From positions 1 to 34,874 of the forward strand of contig JACOSY010000001.1 in assembly GCA_016178595.1 (NCBI GenBank): DNA of 34,874 nucleotides. Direction: 5' to 3'. The notes under the pieces are model-generated. The model searched no databases. It saw only the letters and a list, made by a program, of their open reading frames with translations, and was not told the DNA's origin. Origin of the DNA: Ignavibacteria bacterium. GTDB lineage: Bacteria; Bacteroidota; Ignavibacteria; UBA10030; SZUA-254. Positions 14,680-21,540 of the stretch are shown piece after piece. The translations under genes were made by a program, and so were the position numbers. Position 1 is the first letter of the stretch; every line of letters starts with the position of its first letter.

Positions 14680-15473
14680 TGAGCGGCAACGCTTCGACAT
14701 TTCTTGGAGCCTTTTCACTCTGCCAGCGCGAGCTCGTACGTTTCTACAGACAACGTAGCCGCATCATTGGGGTCATCGGCTCGCCACTTCTGTTCTGGTT
14801 TTTGATCGGTTCGGGATTGGGGACTTCCTTCCGTCATCCCACAGATCAATCCGGCATGAACTATCTCGAATTTTTTTTTCCCGGTACGATCGTCCTCATT
14901 ATTCTGTTCACCTCGATCTTTTCCACCATTTCGATCATCGAGGATCGCCGTGAGGGATTCCTCCAATCGGTGATCGTCTCACCGATTTCTCGCTCAGGGA
15001 TTGCGCTCGGCAAGATACTCGGCGGAACAACGCTCGCAGTTCTCCAAGCGATCCTCATGCTGTTGGTGAGTCCGTTCATCGGAATTACCTGGACCTTTGT
15101 CTCGGCTTTCGTCGTGCTGCTGGTAATTTTTATTATTGCTTTCGGCCTTACGGGCTTGGGCTTTCTCATTGCCTGGAGGATGGATTCAACACAGGGCTTC
15201 CACGCTATCATGAATTTGTTTCTGATTCCCCTTTGGCTACTCTCCGGAGCGATTTTTCCGGCTTCGGGAGCGGCGGGTTGGTTGAGCAAAGTCATGATGA
15301 TCAATCCCCTCTCCTATGGGATGGCAGCTTTGCGGGAAGGTTTGTATCTTACCAGGAATCCGGCCGGAACCGAGTTTGCATCGTTGCCCGTGGCAATCGT
15401 GGTGACGACCCTGTTCGCCATTCTCACGTTCATTCTTTCGACCGTGATCGTTCACAAATCCACGACCGCATAA
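14679..15473 (+). CDS. ABC-2 type transporter permease
   Basis: This 264-residue protein has about six hydrophobic helices and the ABC-2 signature: GSPLLFWFLIGSGLGTSF, FFFPGTIVLIILFTSIFSTISIIEDRREGFLQSV, PISRSGIALGKILGG and LSGAIFPASGAAGWLSKVMMINPLSYGMAALR. With the ATPase it should form an exporter. The cargo is unknown; a role in cytochrome or copper-centre maturation is suggested only by its place between ctaB and the SCO gene. I prefer the ATG at 14679, which overlaps the stop of the ATPase gene by one base, to a TTG three bases earlier. Confidence 0.92.
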   Translation: MSGNASTFLGAFSLCQRELVRFYRQRSRIIGVIGSPLLFWFLIGSGLGTSFRHPTDQSGMNYLEFFFPGTIVLIILFTSIFSTISIIEDRREGFLQSVIVSPISRSGIALGKILGGTTLAVLQAILMLLVSPFIGITWTFVSAFVVLLVIFIIAFGLTGLGFLIAWRMDSTQGFHAIMNLFLIPLWLLSGAIFPASGAAGWLSKVMMINPLSYGMAALREGLYLTRNPAGTEFASLPVAIVVTTLFAILTFILSTVIVHKSTTA

Positions 15474-15476
15474 CCG

Positions 15477-16094
15477 ATGGCAATTCGTAAGACATTGTTT
15501 CTCACCATCATCCTTTTCATTCCTTTTTTCCTCGGCGTTGGAATTGTCGGCTACTGGTACTGGACATCGCGCATTGAGAAGAAAGCTCTCCTCCCCAATT
15601 TTGGCGTAGTACCCGGGTTCTCGCTGACATCAGAACGGAATCAAACTATCACCCGAAACAACCTGCTCGGCAAGGTGAGCATTATCGACTTCATCTTCAC
15701 GGACTGCGCCGGCGCGTGCCCCGTGATGAGCATGAAGATGAAGGATCTTCAGAAGGTTGTTCGAGCCGAGCCTGCAATCCAGCTTGTCTCGGTCTCCGTC
15801 GATCCCGAAACGGACACGCCGGAAGTGCTCAAGAAATACGCCGAGCAGCACGATGCACTCTCGGGAAAGTGGATTTTTCTCACCGGAAGAAAGGATAGCA
15901 TCTATACGCTCACGAAGGATGGATTCCATCTCGGACTCGATATCGAAGGCGAAGGGGCAATCATTCACAGCCAGAAGTTTGTGCTCGTCGATAGCCGGGG
16001 TGAAATTCGCGGATACTACGATAGCGAAGATGAAGAAGCGATGAAGAATCTCATCCGCGATGCGCTTGCTCTCTCCAGGAGGATATCGGCATGA
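15477..16094 (+). CDS. SCO1/SenC-family copper chaperone
   Basis: The 205-residue protein has an N-terminal membrane anchor (about 8-28) and a periplasmic thioredoxin-like domain. The copper-binding C-x-x-x-C is C77-C81 in FTDCAGACPVMS, and the distant ligand is H164 in AIIHSQKFVLVD. SCO proteins deliver copper to, or reduce the thiols of, the CuA site in subunit II. Cofactor insertion is thus encoded in the same operon as its target. The gene starts three bp after the permease and ends with a four-base overlap into the DUF420 gene. Confidence 0.95.
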   Translation: MAIRKTLFLTIILFIPFFLGVGIVGYWYWTSRIEKKALLPNFGVVPGFSLTSERNQTITRNNLLGKVSIIDFIFTDCAGACPVMSMKMKDLQKVVRAEPAIQLVSVSVDPETDTPEVLKKYAEQHDALSGKWIFLTGRKDSIYTLTKDGFHLGLDIEGEGAIIHSQKFVLVDSRGEIRGYYDSEDEEAMKNLIRDALALSRRISA

Positions 16095-16513
16095 TAGAAT
16101 CCCTGCCAACCATCAACGCGCTTCTGAATAGCACGAGCGCAATCCTTCTTCTTACCGGCTACTTCTTCATCAGGAAAGGAAACCGCGAGGCTCACAAGCG
16201 GTGCATGATCGGAACGTTCTCAGTCTCTATTCTGTTTCTTATCTCATACCTCACATATCACGCGTACCATGGCACGACGAGGTTTCCGGGAGAAGGATGG
16301 ATCAGGCCGGTCTATTTCACGATCCTCGGAACTCACACCATACTTGCAGCCGCCATTGTGCCGCTTGCGATCATCACTCTTCGCCGGGGACTGAAGAACG
16401 CCATCCCCAAACACAAAGCAATCGCGCGCTGGACGTTTCCGATCTGGCTGTATGTTTCGGTGACGGGCGTTGTGGTGTATTTCATGCTGTATCACCTCTA
16501 TCCCCAACACTAA
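16091..16513 (+). CDS. DUF420-family membrane protein (CtaM-like)
   Basis: This 140-residue protein has four hydrophobic helices and family-typical histidines: REAHKRCM, YHAYHGTTRFPGEG, LGTHTILAAAIVPLAI, PKHKAIARWTFPIWLYVSVTGVVVYFMLYHLYP. DUF420 proteins, including the Gram-positive CtaM, are needed for assembly of heme-copper oxidases. It overlaps the SCO gene by four bases and is the last gene of the operon, followed by a hairpin. Confidence 0.92.
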   Translation: MIESLPTINALLNSTSAILLLTGYFFIRKGNREAHKRCMIGTFSVSILFLISYLTYHAYHGTTRFPGEGWIRPVYFTILGTHTILAAAIVPLAIITLRRGLKNAIPKHKAIARWTFPIWLYVSVTGVVVYFMLYHLYPQH

Positions 16514-16524
16514 TTCAAATACAA

Positions 16525-16549
16525 ATGCCGGATCGCATCGACCCGGCAT
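16525..16549. terminator. Terminator-like hairpin at end of oxidase operon
   Basis: ATGCCGG (16525-16531) pairs perfectly with CCGGCAT (16543-16549) across an 11-base loop. It begins 12 bp after the DUF420 stop and lies between convergent genes, so it may act in both directions. There is no good T-run, so termination strength is uncertain. Confidence 0.6.
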
Positions 16550-16567
16550 CTCAATCGTGAAGCGATC

Positions 16568-16807
16568 TCAGTTGGGATTGCCGTCAACGCACTGTGAGGA
16601 CGTCCATCCGGCACATGTGGCGAGGCACATGTTGACGTAGCGGCACTTTTGCTTTCCACAGATGACCGGTGCAAAGGCAGTAGTGCAACCGCAACCCGAG
16701 CCGGTCGGACACGACGCCGCGTAGGCGACTTCCGTGTTCATTTGCACGATGCCGACGATCGCAACGATCAGCACGACCGCGAGAAGAACGATACGAAGCG
16801 CAACCAT
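16568..16807 (-). CDS. Small secreted Kazal-like cysteine-rich protein
   Basis: The protein has 79 residues. A signal peptide (residues 1-30, ending AYA) precedes a mature part of about 49 residues with eight cysteines (33, 39, 41, 50, 55, 61, 65 and 73). The core CGCTTAFAPVICG ... CRYVNMCLATCAG follows the Kazal/follistatin-like pattern (C-x-C ... P-V-x-C-G ... Y-x-N-x-C-x-A-x-C-A-G). Kazal domains classically inhibit serine proteases, but bacterial versions are often of unknown role. GGGAG seven bases before the ATG supports the start. It lies downstream of the M13 peptidase on the same strand. Inhibition or binding of a protease is inferred, not shown. Confidence 0.75.
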   Translation of the reverse strand: MVALRIVLLAVVLIVAIVGIVQMNTEVAYAASCPTGSGCGCTTAFAPVICGKQKCRYVNMCLATCAGWTSSQCVDGNPN

Positions 16808-16861
16808 AATGCGACTCCCTTCGTTGTTATGAATGATTGAGCGTACTCGAGATGATCGGTG

Positions 16862-16966
16862 TCATCCCGCCATAACATACGCAAATTCCTGGATAGCTTC
16901 AACGCTCCACAAATGACGCGAGAACACACACTCTGCATTCAATTTGCTTGAAATAAACATTCCCAT
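16862..16966 (-). CDS. Possible 34-residue peptide gene
   Basis: A GAGGAG sits seven bases before an ATG that opens a 34-codon frame ending in TGA. It begins 17 bp after the M13 peptidase stop on the same strand. The peptide starts MGMFISSKLNAECVF, ends SVEAIQEFAYVMAG, and has no signal peptide. Its C-terminal segment (VEAxxxFAYV) reappears as a short start-less frame upstream of the peptidase (19191-19232). The strong ribosome binding site argues for translation; the small size and unknown family keep confidence moderate. Confidence 0.45.
   Translation of the reverse strand: MGMFISSKLNAECVFSRHLWSVEAIQEFAYVMAG
16874..16904. repeat. Imperfect 31-bp repeat, copy downstream of M13 gene
   Basis: This segment shares AACATACGCAA and AGCTTCAACG blocks with 19200-19230 in the same order and orientation. 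In the minus-strand frame both copies encode VEA...FAYV. The two copies flank the M13 peptidase gene. Confidence 0.55.
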
Positions 16967-16983
16967 CGCAATTCTCCTCTACG

Positions 16984-19035
16984 TCACCAAATCTTCACTC
17001 TCACGTTATCCGCACGCCACATTGCATCACCTTCCTTGATTCCGAATGCCGCATAAAATTCCGGCATATCGGATAACGGTCCGATGACGCGGAACTTGAC
17101 GGGTGAATGCTCGTTGCTTCGAACCTGATTGGCAACAGCTTCTGGACGTTCGTTCACCATCCATGCCAATGCATAGCCGAGGAAGAAGCGTTGCGGGGGA
17201 CGTAAATCGCCAACGACTTCCTGGCTCTTGTACTGATTGGTTTTCTTGAACGCTTCATATCCCATCATGATGCCACCCAGGTCGGCGATATTTTCGCCTT
17301 GCGTCAATTCACCGTTGATGTGCAGGGTGTCGACGGCAACGTACTCGTTAAATTGTTTCACGATCATTTTTGTCTTGGCGTAAAACTTTGCGCTATCGTC
17401 AGGATCCCACCAGTTGTTCAGGTTGCCTTGTTCATCGTACTTGCTTCCCTGGTCGTCAAAGCCGTGAGTGATTTCATGTCCGAACGTCGAGCCGCCGATA
17501 ATGGAGTACAGCAGCGCATCGTCAGCCAGTTTCCGTTCATACCCCGGTACGATGATGTTGCAACCCGGCACTACGATTTCATTGTTTGAAGGATTGTAAT
17601 ATGCATTGTAGGTTTGAGGCTCCATGCCCCATTCCGTGCGATCAACCGGCTTCCCATATTTTGCAATCATGTAATCGAACCTCCACCGGTTGGCGCTCTT
17701 TCCGTTCTGCACATAGGAGGAACGATCGACGTGCATACTGCTCATGTCTTTCCACTTATCGGGATAGCCCACCTTCATGATAATCGTGCCGAGTTTCTTC
17801 AGCGCTTTCACCTTCGTGGCATCACTCATCCAATCCAATGTCTTAATCCGTTCGGCGTAAACATCTTTGATGGCATTCCCAATTTCCAGGAGTTTTTCTT
17901 TGGTTCCTTTGGGCAAGTAGTCGGCAACATACACCTGGCCGATCAATTCGCCGAGAGAGCCGTCGGTTTGTTCAACGACGCGCTTCCATCGAGGCTTTGG
18001 CTCCGGCACTCCGCGAAGTGTCGTGGAATAAAAGCTGAACGTTTCAAGAAATGTTTTATCATCGAGGTAGCGCGCAAGACCGCGCACGAGATGGTACTTG
18101 AGATAATTTTTCCAATCGTCAAGCGAAAATGTTTTGAGCTCATCGTTCAGTGCAGTCAAGAATTCAGGTTGACCGACGACCACCGTATCCGGATCGTGCA
18201 ATCCCACACCTTCAGCAAAGATACTCCAGTCGAGGTTGGGGGTGGATTCCGTCAATTGCTTGAACGAAATCTTATTGTAATTCTTCAGCGGGTCGCGCGT
18301 GTCTTCCCGTTTGCGGCACGATTGGGCGATCGCGGTTTCCAATTTCATCATACGCTCGGCAGCCTGCCCCGCGCCGGCATCATCGTATCCCATAATGACA
18401 AACATGCGATGAAGATGCTCGACAAATTTCTGGCGGATCATGACGGCATGTGCGTCGCCATCGAAATAATATCTGCGGTCAGGGAGACTCAATCCGCCCT
18501 GCGAAATAAAAATGGCATTCTTGCTGCTGATCTTATCATCCTGCCCGACGCCAAAGCCGAACAGAGGCGAACCGGAAACGCCATGAATATATGCCGCCGA
18601 GCGCGCGAGGCCTTTCAGATCCGTAATGCCGTCGATCATTGCGAGGTCGCTTTTGAGACCGGCGATGCCGTTGTTATTCAACGCAACGCTGTCCATGCCG
18701 GTAAAAAAGAAATCACCGATCTTTTGTTTGTTGCTTCCTTTTTCGGCGGTGGTTAATGACGAAGACGATTCGCAGATGTCGCGAACCTGCGCATTGATCG
18801 TATCCTGGATCAACTGCCAGAGTCCGTTACTTTGCTCGCTGGGAGGAATGGGATTGTCTTTGAACCACTTCCCATTGGCAAAGAGGAAAAAATCATCGCC
18901 GGGTTTCACAGTCGGATCGATGTGTGACACAAGAGGATCGAGCGCCTGCGTTGTGCCGCCGGTCTGACTGACTGCAACAGACGCAGAGAATGCCATGACG
19001 GCAACAAGCGCGAAGGAAAGGATGTGCGTTTTCAT
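16984..19035 (-). CDS. M13-family zinc metallopeptidase (neprilysin/PepO-like), secreted
   Basis: This 683-residue protein has a signal peptide (MKTHILSFALVAVMAFSASVAVSQ). The N-terminal M13 domain opens with the usual DPTVKPGDDFFLFANGKWF block. The catalytic domain has the zinc motif HEITH inside FGHEITHGFDDQG, the third-ligand motif ENIADLGG, and the substrate-binding region NAYYNPSNNEIVVP. The end (MWRADNVRVKIW) is complete. M13 enzymes cleave peptides outside the cytoplasm. I chose the ATG at 19035 because the signal peptide starts there. A TTG at 19104 with AAGGAG 11 bases upstream is an alternative but would add 23 polar residues before the signal. The 34-residue frame and Kazal-like gene follow on the same strand. 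Confidence 0.95.
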   Translation of the reverse strand: MKTHILSFALVAVMAFSASVAVSQTGGTTQALDPLVSHIDPTVKPGDDFFLFANGKWFKDNPIPPSEQSNGLWQLIQDTINAQVRDICESSSSLTTAEKGSNKQKIGDFFFTGMDSVALNNNGIAGLKSDLAMIDGITDLKGLARSAAYIHGVSGSPLFGFGVGQDDKISSKNAIFISQGGLSLPDRRYYFDGDAHAVMIRQKFVEHLHRMFVIMGYDDAGAGQAAERMMKLETAIAQSCRKREDTRDPLKNYNKISFKQLTESTPNLDWSIFAEGVGLHDPDTVVVGQPEFLTALNDELKTFSLDDWKNYLKYHLVRGLARYLDDKTFLETFSFYSTTLRGVPEPKPRWKRVVEQTDGSLGELIGQVYVADYLPKGTKEKLLEIGNAIKDVYAERIKTLDWMSDATKVKALKKLGTIIMKVGYPDKWKDMSSMHVDRSSYVQNGKSANRWRFDYMIAKYGKPVDRTEWGMEPQTYNAYYNPSNNEIVVPGCNIIVPGYERKLADDALLYSIIGGSTFGHEITHGFDDQGSKYDEQGNLNNWWDPDDSAKFYAKTKMIVKQFNEYVAVDTLHINGELTQGENIADLGGIMMGYEAFKKTNQYKSQEVVGDLRPPQRFFLGYALAWMVNERPEAVANQVRSNEHSPVKFRVIGPLSDMPEFYAAFGIKEGDAMWRADNVRVKIW

Positions 19036-19123
19036 GTCGGTCTTTCTAGTAGTTGTATGATATGAGAAAACGTTTTGCATTCGAGATAGTTTCAATATCG
19101 GCAATAAGTTTTTTGCTCCTTCC

Positions 19124-19151
19124 CCGGCGCTCTCTCACAAGGGAGCACCGG
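19124..19151. repeat. Inverted repeat upstream of M13 gene
   Basis: CCGGCGCTC (19124-19132) pairs with GAGCACCGG (19143-19151) with one mismatch and a 10-base loop. It lies in the divergent region between the M13 gene and the aromatic operon. On the minus strand an AAGGAG follows, so it could affect M13 leader RNA, but no T-run makes it a clear terminator. Confidence 0.45.
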
Positions 19152-19199
19152 CGAATATTTCACCCTCCGAGGAGAGACCGTTGGAGTGACTTAATCTGC

Positions 19200-19230
19200 A
19201 ACATACGCAAAATTCTTATCAGCTTCAACG
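19200..19230. repeat. Imperfect 31-bp repeat, copy upstream of M13 gene
   Basis: This is the partner of 16874-16904. The minus-strand frame reads NVEADKNFAYVAD then stop, but it lacks a start codon (TGA just upstream), so this copy looks like a remnant. Confidence 0.5.
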
Positions 19231-19273
19231 TTTGATCATAATACTCGTCAGCAAATTCGAGTACATTTTTCAC

Positions 19274-19302
19274 TTGACAATCACCGAGAATCTTCGTATC
19301 CT
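19274..19302 (+). promoter_or_regulatory. Promoter of the aromatic amino acid operon
   Basis: A perfect -35 TTGACA (19274-19279) is followed after 17 bp by TATCCT (19297-19302), which keeps the key T, A and final T of a -10. The predicted transcript start, near 19309, is only a few bases before the leader peptide ATG at 19313. A TATATC further right (19306-19311) would be badly spaced. Confidence 0.65.
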
Positions 19303-19312
19303 TGCTATATCT

Positions 19313-19408
19313 ATGAACGCAACCATCAAGCATACGGCATTAAGATTTTGGTACGCTTACTATTGGTGGAGTGTATCCTCCTCGCTTGGTGGTCAAAGAA
19401 CGGCGTAA
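19313..19408 (+). CDS. trpL: Leader peptide of aromatic operon attenuator
   Basis: A 31-codon frame runs from ATG 19313 to TAA 19406-19408. Residues 11-19 read RFWYAYYWW, so seven of the eight residues 12-19 are aromatic: one Phe, three Tyr and three Trp, including tandem Trp codons at 19364-19369. This is the hallmark of a transcription-attenuation leader, in which ribosome stalling at scarce-aminoacyl-tRNA codons decides the fold of the RNA downstream. It sits between the promoter and a Rho-independent terminator just before trpE. No SD precedes the ATG, and the predicted transcript start is almost at the ATG, so translation may be leaderless. TGGTGG at 19387-19392, within the 3' part of the frame, can pair with CCACCA in the terminator. 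Confidence 0.85.
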   Translation: MNATIKHTALRFWYAYYWWSVSSSLGGQRTA

Positions 19409-19427
19409 CACTGATGATGAGAATTTG

Positions 19428-19467
19428 AAAGCCCTTCTTGGTGCCACCAGGAAGGGTTTCGTGTTTT
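19428..19467 (+). terminator. Attenuator terminator before trpE
   Basis: CCCTTCTTGGT (19432-19442) pairs with ACCAGGAAGGG (19446-19456), an 11-bp stem with one G-U pair and a GCC loop. AAA/TTT can extend it past a bulged G. TTTCGTGTTTT follows. The competing structure uses TGGTGG at 19387-19392 with CCACCA at 19444-19449, which overlaps the terminator's loop and 3' arm. A ribosome at the leader stop would cover 19387-19392 and let the terminator form; a ribosome stalled on the aromatic codons would leave it free. Confidence 0.82.
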
Positions 19468-19478
19468 ATAGGGACGCT

Positions 19479-19502
19479 ATGCGACGTAAAGAGAAACAAT
19501 GA
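19479..19502 (+). other. Seven-codon frame overlapping the trpE start
   Basis: ATG at 19479 opens MRRKEKQ and ends at a TGA that overlaps the trpE ATG as ATGA, the same junction used between most genes of this operon. GGGAC lies just upstream. It might couple ribosomes into trpE, whose own SD is weak, but a chance frame is quite possible. Confidence 0.25.
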
Positions 19503-20962
19503 CATTCGAAGAATTCTTAACGCTGGCTGAATCGTACAACGTGATACCGGTGAGCGAAACGCTGCTCGCCGATACGCTCACGCCTGTTTCCTCCTATCTC
19601 CGTCTTCGCGAAGGAAGCTCAAGTTCTTTTCTCTTCGAGAGCGTCGAAGGTGGAGAGCGAGTTGCACGATACTCCTTCATCGGCCGCGATCCAATAACGA
19701 TGTTGAAGTGCCGGGATCGGATGACAACCATTACTGAGAACGGAAGGACAGAGACATCCGGTGAAAATTTCTTCGGCCTTGTCAATCGGCTCGTGAACAA
19801 ATACCGCCAGCCATCTCTTCCATCGCTGCCGCGGTTCACAGGAGGACTTGTCGGCTTCGTCGGCTATGACGCGATTCGTCACATTGAAAACATTCCGTGC
19901 AAGGTCAACGACCCGATCGGATTACACGATAGCATCCTCGGTCTCTTCACTTCCATTATTGCATTCGACCACCTTAAACATCAGGTAACGTTGATCGTTC
20001 ATGTCTTGCTGGATTCCAAGCAAGATCTTCGCCGGCAGTATGATCGAGCGATGCTCGACATCGTAAATCTCAAAGCGAAACTCTGGAATACACATCCCCC
20101 GGCCCAGGAATTTCATGCGTGCCCTGACCGACTCCAGCATGAAACTACGGCAGAGGAATTCAAAGCAAGCGTCGTCAAAGCGAAACAGTACATCCATGAT
20201 GGAGATATTTTCCAGGTCGTTCTCTCCCAACGTTTCTCGACTGAATTCCATGGAGACACTTTTAACGCATACCGCGCTTTACGTGTGATCAATCCTTCTC
20301 CCTACCTGTATTATCTTGATCTGGATGGATTCAAAGTGATCGGGTCGTCACCTGAAATACTTGTCCGGATGGAACATGGCGTCGGCGAAGTCTACCCGAT
20401 TGCAGGAACGCGGCCTCGCGGAAAAACCGATGACGAAGATATCGCGCTTGAACATGAGCTGCTTGCAGATGAAAAGGAACGGGCAGAGCACGTCATGCTC
20501 GTCGATCTTGGCCGCAACGACTTGGGACGAATCTGCGAAGCCGGAACCGTCACTGTCGATCAATTGATGGTGATCGTCCGATACTCACACGTCATGCACA
20601 TAGCGTCGCGCGTGATTGGAAAAGTCCAGCCTGATAGATCGTGTGTGGATGTGTTAAAGGCAACGTTCCCCGCAGGAACAGTTTCCGGTGCACCGAAGAT
20701 CCGCGCAATGGAAATCATTGACGAGTTAGAGGAAACGCGCAGGGGCATATACGCCGGCGGCGTCGGCTACTTTGATTTTTCCGGCAATATGGATATGTGC
20801 ATCGCTATCCGCACGATGTTCGCGACGAACGGACGGATTTATTTTCAAGCGGGCGCGGGTATCGTCGCAGACTCTGATCCCGAACGAGAGTACCAGGAAA
20901 CTATGAACAAGGCGCGGGCGCTTGTTGAAGCTCTCCGCATGGCGGAAGGAGTGATGCGATGA
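19499..20962 (+). CDS. trpE: Anthranilate synthase component I
   Basis: This 487-residue enzyme converts chorismate and ammonia to anthranilate. The N-terminal region has the tryptophan feedback site in its variant form SSFLFESVEGG (about 41-51, the LLES element). The C-terminal chorismate-binding domain has SPEILVRMEHG, YPIAGTRPRG, LGRNDLGR, GTVSGAPKIRAMEIIDELE and GAGIVADSDPEREYQET. Length and order are normal for TrpE, and the associated TrpG confirms it over a PabB or isochorismate synthase. It is the first structural gene after the attenuator, with only AAAGAG as a weak ribosome binding site. The end overlaps trpG by four bases. Confidence 0.97.
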   Translation: MTFEEFLTLAESYNVIPVSETLLADTLTPVSSYLRLREGSSSSFLFESVEGGERVARYSFIGRDPITMLKCRDRMTTITENGRTETSGENFFGLVNRLVNKYRQPSLPSLPRFTGGLVGFVGYDAIRHIENIPCKVNDPIGLHDSILGLFTSIIAFDHLKHQVTLIVHVLLDSKQDLRRQYDRAMLDIVNLKAKLWNTHPPAQEFHACPDRLQHETTAEEFKASVVKAKQYIHDGDIFQVVLSQRFSTEFHGDTFNAYRALRVINPSPYLYYLDLDGFKVIGSSPEILVRMEHGVGEVYPIAGTRPRGKTDDEDIALEHELLADEKERAEHVMLVDLGRNDLGRICEAGTVTVDQLMVIVRYSHVMHIASRVIGKVQPDRSCVDVLKATFPAGTVSGAPKIRAMEIIDELEETRRGIYAGGVGYFDFSGNMDMCIAIRTMFATNGRIYFQAGAGIVADSDPEREYQETMNKARALVEALRMAEGVMR

Positions 20963-21540
20963 TACTCGTCATCGATAATTACGATTCCTTCACGTACAAC
21001 CTCGTGCAGCTCGTTGCCCAGCATACAAAGGATTTTCGTGTTGTTCGAAACGATACACTGAGCGTTGCCGAAGTTGAAGCCATCAAACCAAATCGTATTC
21101 TCATTTCACCCGGGCCGGGCCGGCCTGAGAATGCAGGTATCTGCGTCGATCTCATTCGAACGCTCGGGATTTACATTCCGGTGCTCGGCGTCTGTCTTGG
21201 TCACCAGGCAATCGGATATGCGTTCGGTGGGAAGATTATTCACGCACCACAATTGATGCACGGAAAAACTTCCTACATCCAGCATGGAGGCGAGGGCATC
21301 TTCGAGAAACTTCCGAATCCATTCGAGGCAACCCGATACCATTCTCTGGTCATATCATCTGAAGGATTCCCGAAAGAGTTGAACATCACGGCGAGAACCG
21401 CCGACAACGTCATCATGGGAGTGCGTCACGCATCGTATCCGATAGAAGGAATTCAATTCCATCCGGAATCAGTTCTGACCAAACCCGGATATCAACTTAT
21501 TGCGAATTGGATTCACGCTTCCCACGAGGCACACGTATGA
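20959..21540 (+). CDS. trpG: Anthranilate synthase component II (glutamine amidotransferase)
   Basis: This is a 193-residue class I glutamine amidotransferase that supplies ammonia to TrpE. The catalytic triad is C79 (GVCLGHQAIG), H168 and E170 (IQFHPES). The N-terminus MILVIDNYDSFTYNLVQ and the oxyanion motif SPGPGRPENAG are typical. It is a separate protein, not fused to TrpD as in enterobacteria. It starts within the trpE stop (ATGA) and ends in an ATGA overlap with trpD, so the three should be made in linked amounts. Confidence 0.97.
   Translation: MILVIDNYDSFTYNLVQLVAQHTKDFRVVRNDTLSVAEVEAIKPNRILISPGPGRPENAGICVDLIRTLGIYIPVLGVCLGHQAIGYAFGGKIIHAPQLMHGKTSYIQHGGEGIFEKLPNPFEATRYHSLVISSEGFPKELNITARTADNVIMGVRHASYPIEGIQFHPESVLTKPGYQLIANWIHASHEAHV

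Noticed and set aside
17614-18756. A 380-codon plus-strand open frame inside the M13 peptidase gene
   Set aside because: It is antisense to a gene with an intact HEITH motif and signal peptide, and its translation has no recognisable domain or start signal.
19036-19312. A tRNA, T-box or riboswitch upstream of the trp operon
   Set aside because: No T-box sequence, tRNA cloverleaf or known aptamer pattern is visible. The leader peptide and terminator explain the regulation better.
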